DNA of 64,000 nucleotides. It comes from Aspidapion aeneum (Eukaryota; Arthropoda; Insecta; Coleoptera; Brentidae). Under the pieces are notes generated by a model that made no database searches, was not told where the DNA came from, and was given only the letters and a program-made list of their open reading frames with translations. Position 1 is the stretch's first letter; each line of letters opens with the position of its first letter. Shown piece by piece: positions 34,387-44,762 of this stretch. The stretch is from contig OY755038.1 in NCBI GenBank assembly GCA_963576565.1, forward strand, positions 135,363,348 to 135,427,347. The letters run 5' to 3'. Both the position numbers and the translations under genes were made by a program.

Positions 34387-36458
34387 ATGCTAGCCCCCTT
34401 CTTAGCTGAGTTTACTGTTGATCCCCACAATATTTCACTACAGTCGACTGAGTCTGGTAAGCGCTGTGATATCCTTTCAATTTATTATCAAAACGTACGC
34501 GGGCTAAGGACAAAAACAAAAACTATTTTTAATTCCACACTCGCCTGTGACTTTGATATCATAGCGTTGACTGAGACTTGGTTGAACCCGGGTATTCACG
34601 GTGCGGAACTTTTTCATTCGGGGTATTGCATCTTGAGATCTGACAGAAACTACGATGAAGTAGAACAAAACTTGGAAGGTGGTGTTTTGTTGGCTGTAAG
34701 GGAAAATCTACAGACAACCAACCTGGAAATTGAATTGCCTGTATCAATCCGTGACACTATAGACATAGCTGGAATCAAAGTATCTTTCTGGAACAAACTA
34801 TCTCTTTATATTTTCCTTGTATATATTCCGCCAGGCAAAATCTCATACATATATGAACAACTTTTTGAATATCTGTCATCCCTGAATTTCCTATATAGTG
34901 CTAAAGTAGTATTTCTCGGAGATTTTAATTACCCTGATAACGTAACCTACATGTAGAGGGATCCTCCTCCCAACAGTAGGTTAACTCACTTGGTGAATTT
35001 TATTAATTTTCTTGATTGGCATCAGATTAACACTGTCAAAAATTCTGATAATCGACTGCTTGATCTAGTATTAACATCTTCCTCAAACCTCACTTCCGTG
35101 CAGAGATGTCATAACATCCTGCTAAACGAGGACAGGTGCCATCCTTCTTTATTAATTGACTATAAAATGGCCGGTGACAAAAAGTTGAGCAAACTCAAAA
35201 TTAATGACATCTTTTATAATTTTAAGAGATCTGACCTGAGAAATCTATATGCGAGCTTAGCTGAGATTGACTGGCGTGTTTTGGAAACGGTTGATAACGT
35301 CAATGAGGCTGTCGCATTATTTTATTACAAATTATACTCCTGTCTAGACACCGACGTGCCAAAAACATCTAAGCGGCGTAGAAAATATCCTCCCTGGTTT
35401 ACTTCCCTCATCATACGGTCGATTAAACAAAAACATAAATACTTTCAAAAACACAAAAAAAGTCGCAGCGATAATGATTTACTTAAATTTCGAGAACTTC
35501 GTAATGAAATAAAACGCGATGCAGAATCATCATACCGCGAGTATTACGCTAGACTTGAAGCGAACCTGACAACTCAACCTGGAAATTTCTGGCGCCTAAT
35601 ACAATCATTGCAGTCGAATAATGGTCTGCCGCAGTGCATGACAGATCACAATGGAGAGAGTACGACGGATCCCCAGCGCATAGCTTATGCATTTGCTGAT
35701 TACTTTCAGAGTTCATATACACCATCTCAGCAGCGTACCTCAGTACAAAATAATATTTCTTCTAACCTAAACTCAAATTTCATTTCACTTAAAAGCTTCA
35801 ATGAATCTGAGGTATTGCAAGCACTAAAGACCGTAAAACCCAAGGCCATTGTCGGTCCCGACAAAATTCCTGCATTTTTACTGAAAGATTGTGCATACGT
35901 CTTTGCTTACCCCTTAACTGCTCTTTTTAATTTATCTTTAAAATTCTGCACATTTCCTGATACTTGGAAAAATTCTAAAATTATACCTATCCATAAAAAA
36001 CAAGAAAAAGATCGTATTGTAAATTATCGGCCAATTACCATAATAAACAATTTTTCAAAATGTTTTGAACGCGTTCTCCATACATCGCTTTACTTTCCCC
36101 TGAGCAGTCAAATAGATTCCTGTCAACACGGCTTCATGAAACGCAAATCTACCACAACCAATTTAATTACTGTTACACACCTAACAGCTGAATCCTTGGA
36201 TGCGGGTGCTCAGATTGATGTTACTTACACCGATTTTTCTAAGGCCTTTGACAGACTAGTCCATAGTTCTTCTCCGTACACTTGTAACCTTTGGCATCTC
36301 TGATGATTTATCTAAGTTTCTTTATTCATACTTAACTGAAAGGGTTCAGTATGTAGAATGCTATGGACAAACCTCCTCTGCGATCAAGGCTACTTCCAGA
36401 GTTCCTCAAGGCTATATACTAGGTCCTCTCTTCTTTATAGCTTTTATAAATAGCATAG
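34387..36458 (+). pseudogene. LINE-B ORF2, endonuclease and first half of reverse transcriptase
   Basis: The endonuclease occupies 34387 to about 35160: YYQNVRGLRTKT, IIALTETWLN, VFLGDFNYPDN and a degenerate final motif (DRCHPSLLI, where Ser-Asp-His is expected). A TAG at 34954-34956 interrupts it. Reverse transcriptase follows: VGPDKIPAFLLKDC, TWKNSKIIPIHKKQ, NYRPITIIN, QHGFMKRKSTTTNL and VTYTDFSKAFDR (first catalytic Asp). A frameshift near 36290 precedes RVPQGYILGPLFF. The coding sequence is then split by the giant LTR element at 36459 and resumes at 62158. Confidence 0.85.
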
Positions 36459-36623
36459 TGTCACGAAGGGCGCGTAACATAAAGTCAAACCAATATTTCC
36501 CAAATAATTAAAAAGGAACTTAATAATTATTATTATTATATTTATTAACTTTTTGGGCAACCTATAAGTCGATATAAATCGATTGACGTCAATAACTATT
36601 ATTGCAATTTGGCAGAAATAGTT

Positions 36624-36630
36624 TATAAAT
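36624..36630 (+). promoter_or_regulatory. TATA-like box in the 5' LTR
   Basis: TATAAAT occurs about 165 bases into the LTR and is retained in the 3' LTR at 61689-61695. It is a plausible core promoter for the genomic RNA, with initiation expected ~30 bases downstream. Confidence 0.5.
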
Positions 36631-36787
36631 AGGTGGACAATGCATATTTCCGGGCTTTTTTCCCTATAACGAACGTTAAGGCCGAGTGAGTGCGGGCGGC
36701 CACATCGAGTGACGTAATCGACTGACGATAATTTGGGCGTGAACTGGGGTTCCTAGATAACCAGCCGGCCGCAAATCCTGTTGTTTT

Positions 36788-36796
36788 CAGGTAAGT
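36788..36796 (+). promoter_or_regulatory. Splice donor in the 5' LTR
   Basis: CAG|GTAAGT is a perfect metazoan donor, preserved in the 3' LTR (61853-61861). It could serve subgenomic env mRNA (acceptor candidate at 52138) or excise a 97-base intron within the LTR (36791-36887). Confidence 0.5.
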
Positions 36797-37092
36797 CAGG
36801 GTGTCGCCCCCATAGCCAACTCACCAACCTTTGTTGTATCAGTTATCGGTTCTTAGTATTTATAATTCATCTTTTAACCCCCTACAGGTGTTATTTAATC
36901 TGCATCCCTTACTTTTTAAACAAAGATCTCCGTCGGATCGAATCGAAATAACTCCGTTAGATCAATTCGACCGGCGCGGTATCATTTAAACAAATTGTTA
37001 ATCACAAATAGTATTGGGTTTGTAAGGTAGTGGCTGGTAATTAACGACCGGGCAATACCTGTAACCAGCCCCAGGCCCCCCTATTCGTGACA

Positions 37093-37110
37093 TGGTGGAG
37101 GCAAGCCGAG
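37093..37110 (+). other. Presumed primer-binding site
   Basis: TGGTGGAGGCAAGCCGAG directly follows the LTR and begins TGG, as expected for complementarity to a tRNA 3' CCA end. The tRNA could not be named. Confidence 0.45.
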
Positions 37111-40100
37111 TTTAAAATACAAAGGGACGCAGGGGTTAAAATTTGTATGGGAAAAAAATCAATTATAAAGTGTGGTTTTTTTAGTTTTCTTAAATATACG
37201 TAGTCCAAAATTATTTTTTTTCGCAATTCAACAACTAGCGGGGATTAAAGAAAAAAAAGAGCAAGGTAGTTGGCCAAGGGCACCATCCTAGTGACTAATA
37301 ATTTTTTTTGTGTCGCCTAAATAGTTTTTAAAAAAATAATAAAAAATATTACGGCGCCTCGTAAAGCCACATAATAAAAACAAGCAGTGACAAACAAATA
37401 ACAGACGGTTTTTTCGCTTACTCGACAGAACGTGGTTTTCAGGCGCGGATATGCGAAGTTCTATTCTTACATTTGTATACAGGGTGATCAAAATTACTTT
37501 CGGCCTGATAACTTTCGAAAGGAGGACCACAGGCGAGAGAAAATTTTGATCGTGTATATTTAAATTGAGAGTGGGATAGGGTTCACTCTTACTGCGGCGA
37601 AAAGAGAGCGTACCAAAGTTTGTCAGGAGTCAGAATACTAAAACGAAACTCAATCCTGGGGACGAGGCGGTATCTTTTCGCAGTAAGAAGGGTGGGTTGT
37701 TCGTATGCCACGAAGAAAACCAGGGAAGAGAGTTAGGGAAGCGAGAAGACAAAGACGCGAGACGTTACAAAAATTGATCCCGCATTTTTTTTTTTTTTGA
37801 GGACGGGATACCGATCAAACTTAATACCGAAGGACAAGTACCCGGGGTCCACTCCGAACTGAGCGTTCGTAACCAGTTTCTGGACGTCCTGTTGAGCTTC
37901 GTAACCAGTTTCTGGACGTCGTCTCATTTGCCCCTTAACTAAGCGTTCGTAACCAGTTTCTGGACGTCCGCTGAGCTTCGTAACCAGTTTCTGGATGTCG
38001 TCTCTTTTTTTCAACCCTGAACCTGTGGTCCTGTGTACTGCGTCTGCTTAATACCGAAGGGAGGCCCGTAACGCCAGATATTTCGTGGCAAGAGATCGAG
38101 TTGGGTAATCCAACCGCGGGGAAAATTCACAAAAGACACAGACCAAAAACCAAGTGTATCCGAGAGACAAATTTTTAGGGCAACTTGAGAAAGAATATTT
38201 AGAGGTATTTGGGCCATGATAACGAACTATCCAATAACCCTGACCAGGGCGCCGTGAAGATATTTTGTTCTTATCACAAAAACCACGCTGGTTAGGCAAA
38301 AGACTTGATAAAAATAGTCGCGTTGATTGCAGGGTAGTTTAGAGGTCCACCTGACGAAGTTGGTAGTCAGACGTAGGTAGAATAGCAATAAAGTTCAACA
38401 AAGTTATCAAAATTGGTAAAGCCCGGGGCTTATTAGGCTGAACGCACGAAAACTGTCAAAAATTGGCAGCCAAGTTAAGTACAGAAGTAAAAACACAGAA
38501 GTTCAATTGAGAAATTATTAAAACAGTGATAGGGAAAAATTTAGAAAAGAGACGGCAAAAGCGTAAACAGCGTGTTTTTTGGTGGAAAAAAAAGATAATA
38601 ATAATAGTTTTCGAAAAAATCTAAACCCCACGACGCTACTGACTTTATAAAATAGGAAAAAGAAAAAAGCGATCTGGTTACAATAACGTTACGAATTCAA
38701 AAAATCAATGCTGTACTATCTTTAAAGGTTATCGACTCAGACGAAAGGGCCATTGCTTTAAAAAGTTACCTTTGAAAAAGCAAAATCCAATATTTTAGTC
38801 TTTTATTAATATAAAAATTCCAAAAAAGCTGCTTTTTCATTGATATCTTTATTAGTCAGTCATTTCGAGAAAATATTGCAGTTGGAAGTTTTACGCACAA
38901 AGCACACAAACCCAGAGCAAAATTCATTATTTTTTTCCTTTAATCAACATTAAAAGTCTAGATATTTGTTTTTTCGTTGTTTTTTTATTAGTCAATCAAC
39001 TAGGGAGAATATTTAAGTTGGAGTTATAGTACGTATAACACAAACAAAAGGCAAAATCCAATATTTTAGTCGTAAAATAATACAAAAATTCCAAAAAAGT
39101 TGTTTTTATTTGACTTCTCTCTTAATCAGTCATTGGCAGAAAGTATTGGAGTTGGGGAGTTTACGCACAAAGCACACGATCCTAGAAAAATTAATTATTT
39201 TTTTTTTAATCAACAGAAAAAGTTTAGATATTTAATTGTTCCTTGATTTTTTCTCTTGGTCAGTCAATTGAAGAGAATATTGGAGTTGGGGAGTTTCACG
39301 CACAAAGCACACGAGCCTAGAAAGGTTAATTATTTTTTTCTTTAATCAACAGAAAAAGTTTAGATATTTAATTGTCCTTTGATTTTTTTTCTTGGTCAGT
39401 CAATTGAAGAGAATATTGTAGTTGGGGAGTTTTACGCACAAAGCACACTAACCCAGAGCAAAATTAATTATTTTTTTTCTTTAATCAACAGAAAAAGTTT
39501 AGATATTTATCTTTTCATTGTTTTTTCTTGGTCAGACAATTGAAGAGAATATTGGAGTTGGGGAGTTTTACGCACAAAGCACACGAACCTAGAGCAAACT
39601 TAATTATTTTTTTCTTTAATCAACAGAAAAAGTTTAGATATTTATCTTTTTTTTGGTTTTTTGGTCAGGCAATTGGAGAGAATATTGGAGTTGGGGAGTT
39701 TTACGCACAAAGCACACGAGCCTAGAGCAAAATTAATTATTTTTTTTTCGTTAATCAACAGAAAAAGGTTAGATATTTAATTGTTCTTTGATTTTTGTTC
39801 TCCTCGGTCAGTCAATTGGAGAGAATATTGGAGTTGGGGAGTTTTACGCACAAAGCACACGAACCTAGAGCAAAATTAATTATTTTTTTCTTTAATCAAC
39901 AGAAAAAGTTTAGATATTTATCTTTTCTTTGGTTTTTTGGTCAGGCAATTGGAGAGAATATTGGAGTTGGGGAGTTTTACGCACAAAGCATACGAGCCTA
40001 GAGCAAAATTAATTATTTTTTTTCGTTAATCAACAGATAAAGGTTAGATATTTAATTGTTCTTTGATTTTTGTTCTCCTCGGTCAGTCAATTGAAGAGAA

Positions 40101-41351
40101 TATTGGAGTTGGGGAGTTTTACGCACAAAGCACACGAACCCAGAGCAAAATTAATTATTTTTTTCTTTAATCAACAGAAAAAGTTTAGATATTTATCTTT
40201 TCTTTGTTTTTTTTTTGGTCAGGCAATTGGAGAGAATATTGGAGTTGGGGAGTTTTACGCACAAAGCGTACGAGCCTAGAGCAAAGTTAATTATTTTTTT
40301 CTTTAATCAACAGAAAAAGTTTAGATAGTTATTGGTACTTTGTTTTTTTTCTTGGTCAGTCAATTGAAGAAAATATTGGAGTTGGGGAAGTTTTACGCAC
40401 GAAGCACACGAACATAGAGCAAAATTGGTTATTTTTGTCTTTAATCAACAGAAAAAGTCTAGATATTGCTTTTTCTTTTTTGTTTTTTTTCTTAATCAAT
40501 CAATGAAGGAGAATACCGAAGTTGAGGAGTTCTAGCACAAATAACACAAACAAAAAGTATATTTCAGCCCTAAGTTAATATAAAAAATTCCAAAAAAAAA
40601 TAAAAATTCTTTGGTTTTTTTTCTTTGATTCTCTCTTAGTCAATCCGATAGGGAGAGGATTGAAGTTGCTAAACGAAAATAGAGCAACAGAAAGAGCGGA
40701 GCTGTTTTAGAGGAAATAATAAAACAAACATCTAGTAGGCAATAAATTGGGAAAAATAAACAAAAATTGTTCAAAGAGGTCTAAAATAAATTACAAACTA
40801 GACAGAGGTAGACCCTCGAAACGACAAAAATAAAATAGCTGTCAAAAGAATTGGTAACACGCAAAAATCAGTAGCGTCTAAGGTAGTTACAAATTTTTTT
40901 TTTGTTGAAACCGTGCAAATACCCAGGTCAGGGCGCGATATAACATATTCTCGCTTGTTGGGAAATTTTTAGGAAACAAACTAGAACTTATAGACTGGAG
41001 TTTAGTATTTATTGACAGGTCAAAATACAAAGTTAGAAACATAGAGCTGATATCGCGCTTAATTTGTTTTTTATCTTAATAAATCTAAACTAAAGCTAGA
41101 CAGTTGGAGGTAAGCCTAGGAGGCGAATAAATTGGCACGCAACTTTAAAAGGGTTAAGTCCTATTAAAATTATTTCTACATACGGAACGTCGCAACCAAG
41201 TAGGCCAGGTGTCGGGAGCAAATCTGTAACAAAGAAAGAATATAAACATTAGGGGGACTATTATAAGAATACAAGAAATAGTTGAATTTGCAAAGAATAA
41301 ATAAAAACACGAATATATTTGTTTGTGGGCAGAAAGGTTAATTAATAAATT
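37111..41351 (+). other. 4.2-kb leader of the giant element
   Basis: No credible coding frame is present. 37868-38003 holds four copies of TTCGTAACCAGTTTCTGGA. The large tandem array at 38820-40545 occupies much of the rest. Low GC and runs of T are typical. Position and length suggest packaging, promoter or insulator functions, by analogy with the Drosophila gypsy leader. This is not demonstrated. Confidence 0.6.
38820..40545 (+). repeat. ~137-bp tandem array in the leader
   Basis: About 13 units each contain GAGAATATTGGAGTTGGGGA, TTTTACGCACAAAGCACACG and ATCAACAGAAAAAGTTTAGA. Central units are near identical and outer ones diverged, as in an array homogenised by unequal exchange. There are no CRISPR-like unique spacers. 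Confidence 0.85.
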
Positions 41352-42157
41352 ATGGCCGAGGAAAGGGTGAAAATAAAGGTCGTTGACCGAACACCTCCGA
41401 GGGCCTCGAGCGCATCCCAAGAAAAGAGGGAGACCGGGGTCCCAAGAAAAAGGTTACACAGTACACCGTTATATACGGAAGGAATAAGGGTGACTAGGTC
41501 AAGGTCAAGAGGAGGAAAGCCGAACGAGACGGAATTTTCCTTTTTTGACCCACTGAATGAGACAGCGATACAGAAACCCGAAGGCGCGGAAAAAGTAGAC
41601 ACAGAGAGGGAGCAGAAGAAGAACCCAATAGATACCGATACGGAGACGGAGCAAAGCGGGAGAGAGAAGCTTCCGACGAAGAAACAAAAACGGCGAACAA
41701 TTTAGTCGAAAGCGAGAAGCCGGAGGAAGACGAAAAAACAACTACAGGAGCTAGGGTACAGGCGATGAATATACCGACGGGATGGGGGGACGAGAAGCCC
41801 TCAAGTGTAAGGATAGATAGTAGCGAGGAATCCGAAGTGGAGTACAGCGAGGCAGATGGCAGAAAGCCAGCCAAGGAAGGTAGGAACAAAAAATATACCC
41901 ACGTACGGAAGGGGAAGGACTTACCAAGAACGGATAAGCCCGGATCTTCGGCACTAACGGCACAGGCAATCGAAGGCGACTCAAGCCACGGGAGTACGAC
42001 AGAGACAGAGAGCGATAGTAAAGAAGAAAGAAGTGTCGAACGAAGGAGCACCCTGGAGCAAGCGAAAGCGCAGGTCCAGAAGGCACCAGTCCGCAGGGTA
42101 ACGGTACAGACACCGCAGAAAGAAGAAGGAAAGGGAGATAGAAGAACCGGGAGATAA
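41352..42157 (+). pseudogene. Gag N-terminal region, frameshifted
   Basis: An ATG at 41352 starts a charged frame (MAEERVKIKVVDRTPP, with TRSRSRGG) that stops at 41705. A second frame with the same composition runs 41765-42157 (Glu/Ser-rich, SSEESEVEYSEA). The two were probably one hydrophilic N-terminal extension of Gag, broken near 41700 and 42160. Long minus-strand frames here (41494-42428) are shadows of the purine-rich strand. Sequence between 42158 and 42578 is degenerate coding DNA in mixed frames. Confidence 0.6.
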
Positions 42158-42578
42158 AAATAAAGAAGAGATACGCCCGAGGCGGCGGAGTATATAGAAA
42201 AATAGCATGGACAGACAAGTGCCGAGAGAAGAAATGGACACATGCAGAAATAAGGGGAGCGTAGACCCACAAACGACGCAGCGGACGACGCGCCCGGAGA
42301 GAACGAGAGAAAATTAGAGAGAGTACACAAGAAGACAGGGAGAAAGGCGAGAATTCCCGAGGGAAAGTGAAGTCGGGAATGAGGACCTCGAACAAAGAGG
42401 AGGATGACAAGGTCAGGAAAGGAGACATAGGGAGACTAATAGAAGACAGGAAAGGAGCTATGACCGGGAGGCATACGTAGAGAGGGATGCACGGGGAGGA
42501 GCAAGCCAGGAGCTAGTACCATATAGGAGTTGGGACTACCCCAGGGCATGGTCAGGGTCGCACACGCGTTGTTCCCGG

Positions 42579-43886
42579 ATGACCGGGAACGACGGGCGCG
42601 AAATCCGGGGCGTTACCCTTAGGAATTGCAGGAGTGCACCCGGAAATGTAGTCTTAGCGATCCCGGCATTCATAAGCCCGGATAGATTCGATCCGGGTCG
42701 GAACTCGGCGACGAAATTTATGGCCAGTTTCAAGAGGCGGGCTATTGCGAACGCCTGGACGGAAGAGCTAAAATTATTTTATTTTAGTTCGTTCTTAGAA
42801 GGAGCAGCCCTTAAGTGGTACAAAGTGTACGCAACAATGGAGGAAAACCTAGACAAAGATTGGGAGGAGCTAAAGAGAGATTGTCTAAGAAAATGGGGCA
42901 AAACCACAGGCCGAAAAGAAGCCAAAAAAAATCTCGAAAGCAGAAGGCAAGGAAGGGTAGAAAGCACCCTCGAGTTCTTTCACGAACTGGTTTATCTATA
43001 TAGCCAGTATGACCGCTTCCTGGATTTCGAGATTTTTCTGGACTATTCCGAAGAAGGGCTCACGAGCGAAACGTCAAGAAAATACTACTATTTCACAAAC
43101 CCGAACAGGGCACCAAGAGATTTTGACGAAGTGAAAGGAATTGCAAAGGCAAGGCCGGAAGAAAAAACGGACCGAGATATAAGTACTCGAGAGAGGTACA
43201 CCAGGTCCGTGCCAAGAGAGGGCGGGCCACCCCGGTACACCATAGGCGTACGACAAGGCCCAACCGGGGGTAACGCAAGCCCACCCCCCTCGCAAGGCTC
43301 CCGACCATATAGCAGGTTTTATGAGCGGGAAATCCCACAGAATATTACCAGCTATGAAAGGGCGTACCCGAACCCTGATGGGGGAGGGGAAGCACCGCAG
43401 TATGCAGGCCAGTCTGGGCAGTACAACACCCCACGAGCATGGCCATCACGCGCAGGATCATGGCAACCACGCACAGACGGATGGCAACCACGCACAGACG
43501 CATGGCAACCACGCGCAGAAGCATGGCAACCACGCACAAGTGGGTATAGAGGTAGAGGCAATGAGGACAGGCAAAGAAGACCGGAAGGACCTACACGCCT
43601 AGCAATAGAATATACCCCCAGCCGCAGCCAAGGGGGTGAAGGGGGTAACAACCCCCAGACCATAGCACGGCTAGAGACAGGGGAGGAGAATAGCACAACG
43701 GGTAGACCGATCCTAGGTCAAGGCGCGCCAAGGCCAGGGGCGTCCCCAAGGGGCGCAACACAGGCACAGAGGGGTTCACGAACCTTTTCGAATAGGAGTG
43801 CAATCCCTGACACGAGGACTAGCGATAATAGGCCACGATGCTACGGGTGTAACAGACCGGGAAATGGCGCGGGGCGAAGAAATTAA
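42579..43886 (+). CDS. gag: Gag (capsid and nucleocapsid)
   Basis: This 435-codon frame encodes a Ty3/gypsy capsid domain at residues ~15-160: RFDPGRNSATKFMASFKRRA, FLEGAALKWYKVY, then DWEELKRDCLRKWG and ESTLEFFHELVYLYSQY. These are the helical signature of retrotransposon capsids that assemble the particle. It is followed by a Gly/Pro/Gln/Arg-rich stretch including about five WQPRT(D/S)(G/A) repeats (residues ~295-325). It ends at a degenerate zinc knuckle, RCYGCNRPG, after which the frame is lost. Starting Met is uncertain because coding character extends upstream. Nucleocapsid probably continued into the next frame. Confidence 0.8.
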   Translation: MTGNDGREIRGVTLRNCRSAPGNVVLAIPAFISPDRFDPGRNSATKFMASFKRRAIANAWTEELKLFYFSSFLEGAALKWYKVYATMEENLDKDWEELKRDCLRKWGKTTGRKEAKKNLESRRQGRVESTLEFFHELVYLYSQYDRFLDFEIFLDYSEEGLTSETSRKYYYFTNPNRAPRDFDEVKGIAKARPEEKTDRDISTRERYTRSVPREGGPPRYTIGVRQGPTGGNASPPPSQGSRPYSRFYEREIPQNITSYERAYPNPDGGGEAPQYAGQSGQYNTPRAWPSRAGSWQPRTDGWQPRTDAWQPRAEAWQPRTSGYRGRGNEDRQRRPEGPTRLAIEYTPSRSQGGEGGNNPQTIARLETGEENSTTGRPILGQGAPRPGASPRGATQAQRGSRTFSNRSAIPDTRTSDNRPRCYGCNRPGNGAGRRN

Positions 43887-44216
43887 AAACTCCAGTCGCC
43901 TTGCACCATGGGGGAGATAGCGCAAACTATAAGAGCAGAAGCTATCTATCTACGATAGTCATAGAAGTGAAGGTTAGGGATAAAAAAATAAAATCCCTAC
44001 GAGCTACAAATTGAGGAGGTAAACCTGGAATGTGAGGGAGAGATAATAGAAAAATCTCCTTACCCTATTATCCAAGGTATGCAATTTCTCACCAAATTAA
44101 AGACCGTCCTTAATCTGGACGAAAGAACAATAGTTTTAAAACACGATAATAAAGTAATTACAATCAAGCTAAAAGAAGAAAACAGAAATAATAACCCAAT
44201 AAACATATTATAAAGA
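43887..44216 (+). pseudogene. Aspartic protease remnant
   Basis: Reading frames here are broken. The segment around 44000-44165 matches the end of a retroviral-type protease: YPIIQGMQFLTKLKTVLNLD followed by RTIVLKHDNKVITIKL, the flap-distal ILGMDFL-like motif and beta strands. The catalytic D-T/S-G triad cannot be read confidently; HHGGDS (43907) may be its remains. The location between Gag and the rest of pol fits the family. Confidence 0.5.
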
Positions 44217-44284
44217 AATTTTAAAGTCGGTAGAGACATTCTTGGTGAAAGAAAAACGAAGAAAAATAACAAAAATAAATATAG

Positions 44285-44760
44285 GCGAGGGGTAGCAGCC
44301 TCCATGAGCAATGCAAAGTAAAAGAAGTAAGGAAGAACCTATTTACAACTGAAAACTGCTACGCATGGGTCCACTGCGTGGATGCAACGCTAAGAATAAG
44401 CAAAGGCATAGCAGTGGAATTTAGGAAAAAATTTGACAATATAGAGGCTCTCAGGGCACAGAGACCGGAGACGGCGGACACCCTACACTTTAGTCAAGGT
44501 GAAAGAAACATCTATTACCTGGTTACAAAAGACCACGCAGAAACGAAATCAACGTACGAGAGCCTTTTTGGTGAACTCCTGGCCATGAAACAACACCTAA
44601 TAAAGAATAAAATCAACAACATTGCGTTACCAAGAAAAGGATGCGGACTGGATGGATTAGAATGGGAAAGAGTCCGCGACATAATAGAATTTATTTTCGC
44701 AGGAACGCAAATAGAAATACTAATTTGCATTGGGCATCCTCGTAGAAAAAGAAGGAGGGA
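44285..44760 (+). CDS. Macrodomain, TARG1/OARD1-like
   Basis: Open from 44285 without an in-frame ATG, so it is probably part of a polyprotein. The ~155 residues align in order with ADP-ribosyl-glutamate hydrolases of the TARG1/OARD1 (C6orf130) type: NLFTTENCYAWVHCV (strand with ADP-ribose contact), SKGIAVEFRKKF, IYYLVTK (Lys equivalent to the catalytic Lys of TARG1), KSTYESLFGELLAMKQHL, NIALPRKGCGLDGLEW (conserved Asp and glycine loop), VRDIIEFIF, and a final strand IEILICI. The family removes ADP-ribose from acidic residues or deacylates ADP-ribose. It sits between protease and reverse transcriptase, an unusual place for a cellular-type enzyme. The following residues (RRKRRRD) lead into the repeats. 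Confidence 0.85.
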
Positions 44761-44762
44761 CA

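Larger units (their letters stand above)
36459..37092 (+). repeat. 5' LTR of the giant element (634 bp)
   Basis: The LTR differs from the 3' LTR at about 20 positions by eye (roughly 3%), so insertion is moderately old. It contains a TATA-like box, a strong splice donor at 36791 and a matching acceptor-like ACCCCCTACAG ending at 36887. Confidence 0.93.

Noticed and set aside
38820..40545. CRISPR-like array
   Set aside because: Whole ~137-bp units repeat, including the parts between the best-conserved words; there are no unique spacers or cas genes, and the setting is a eukaryotic retroelement.
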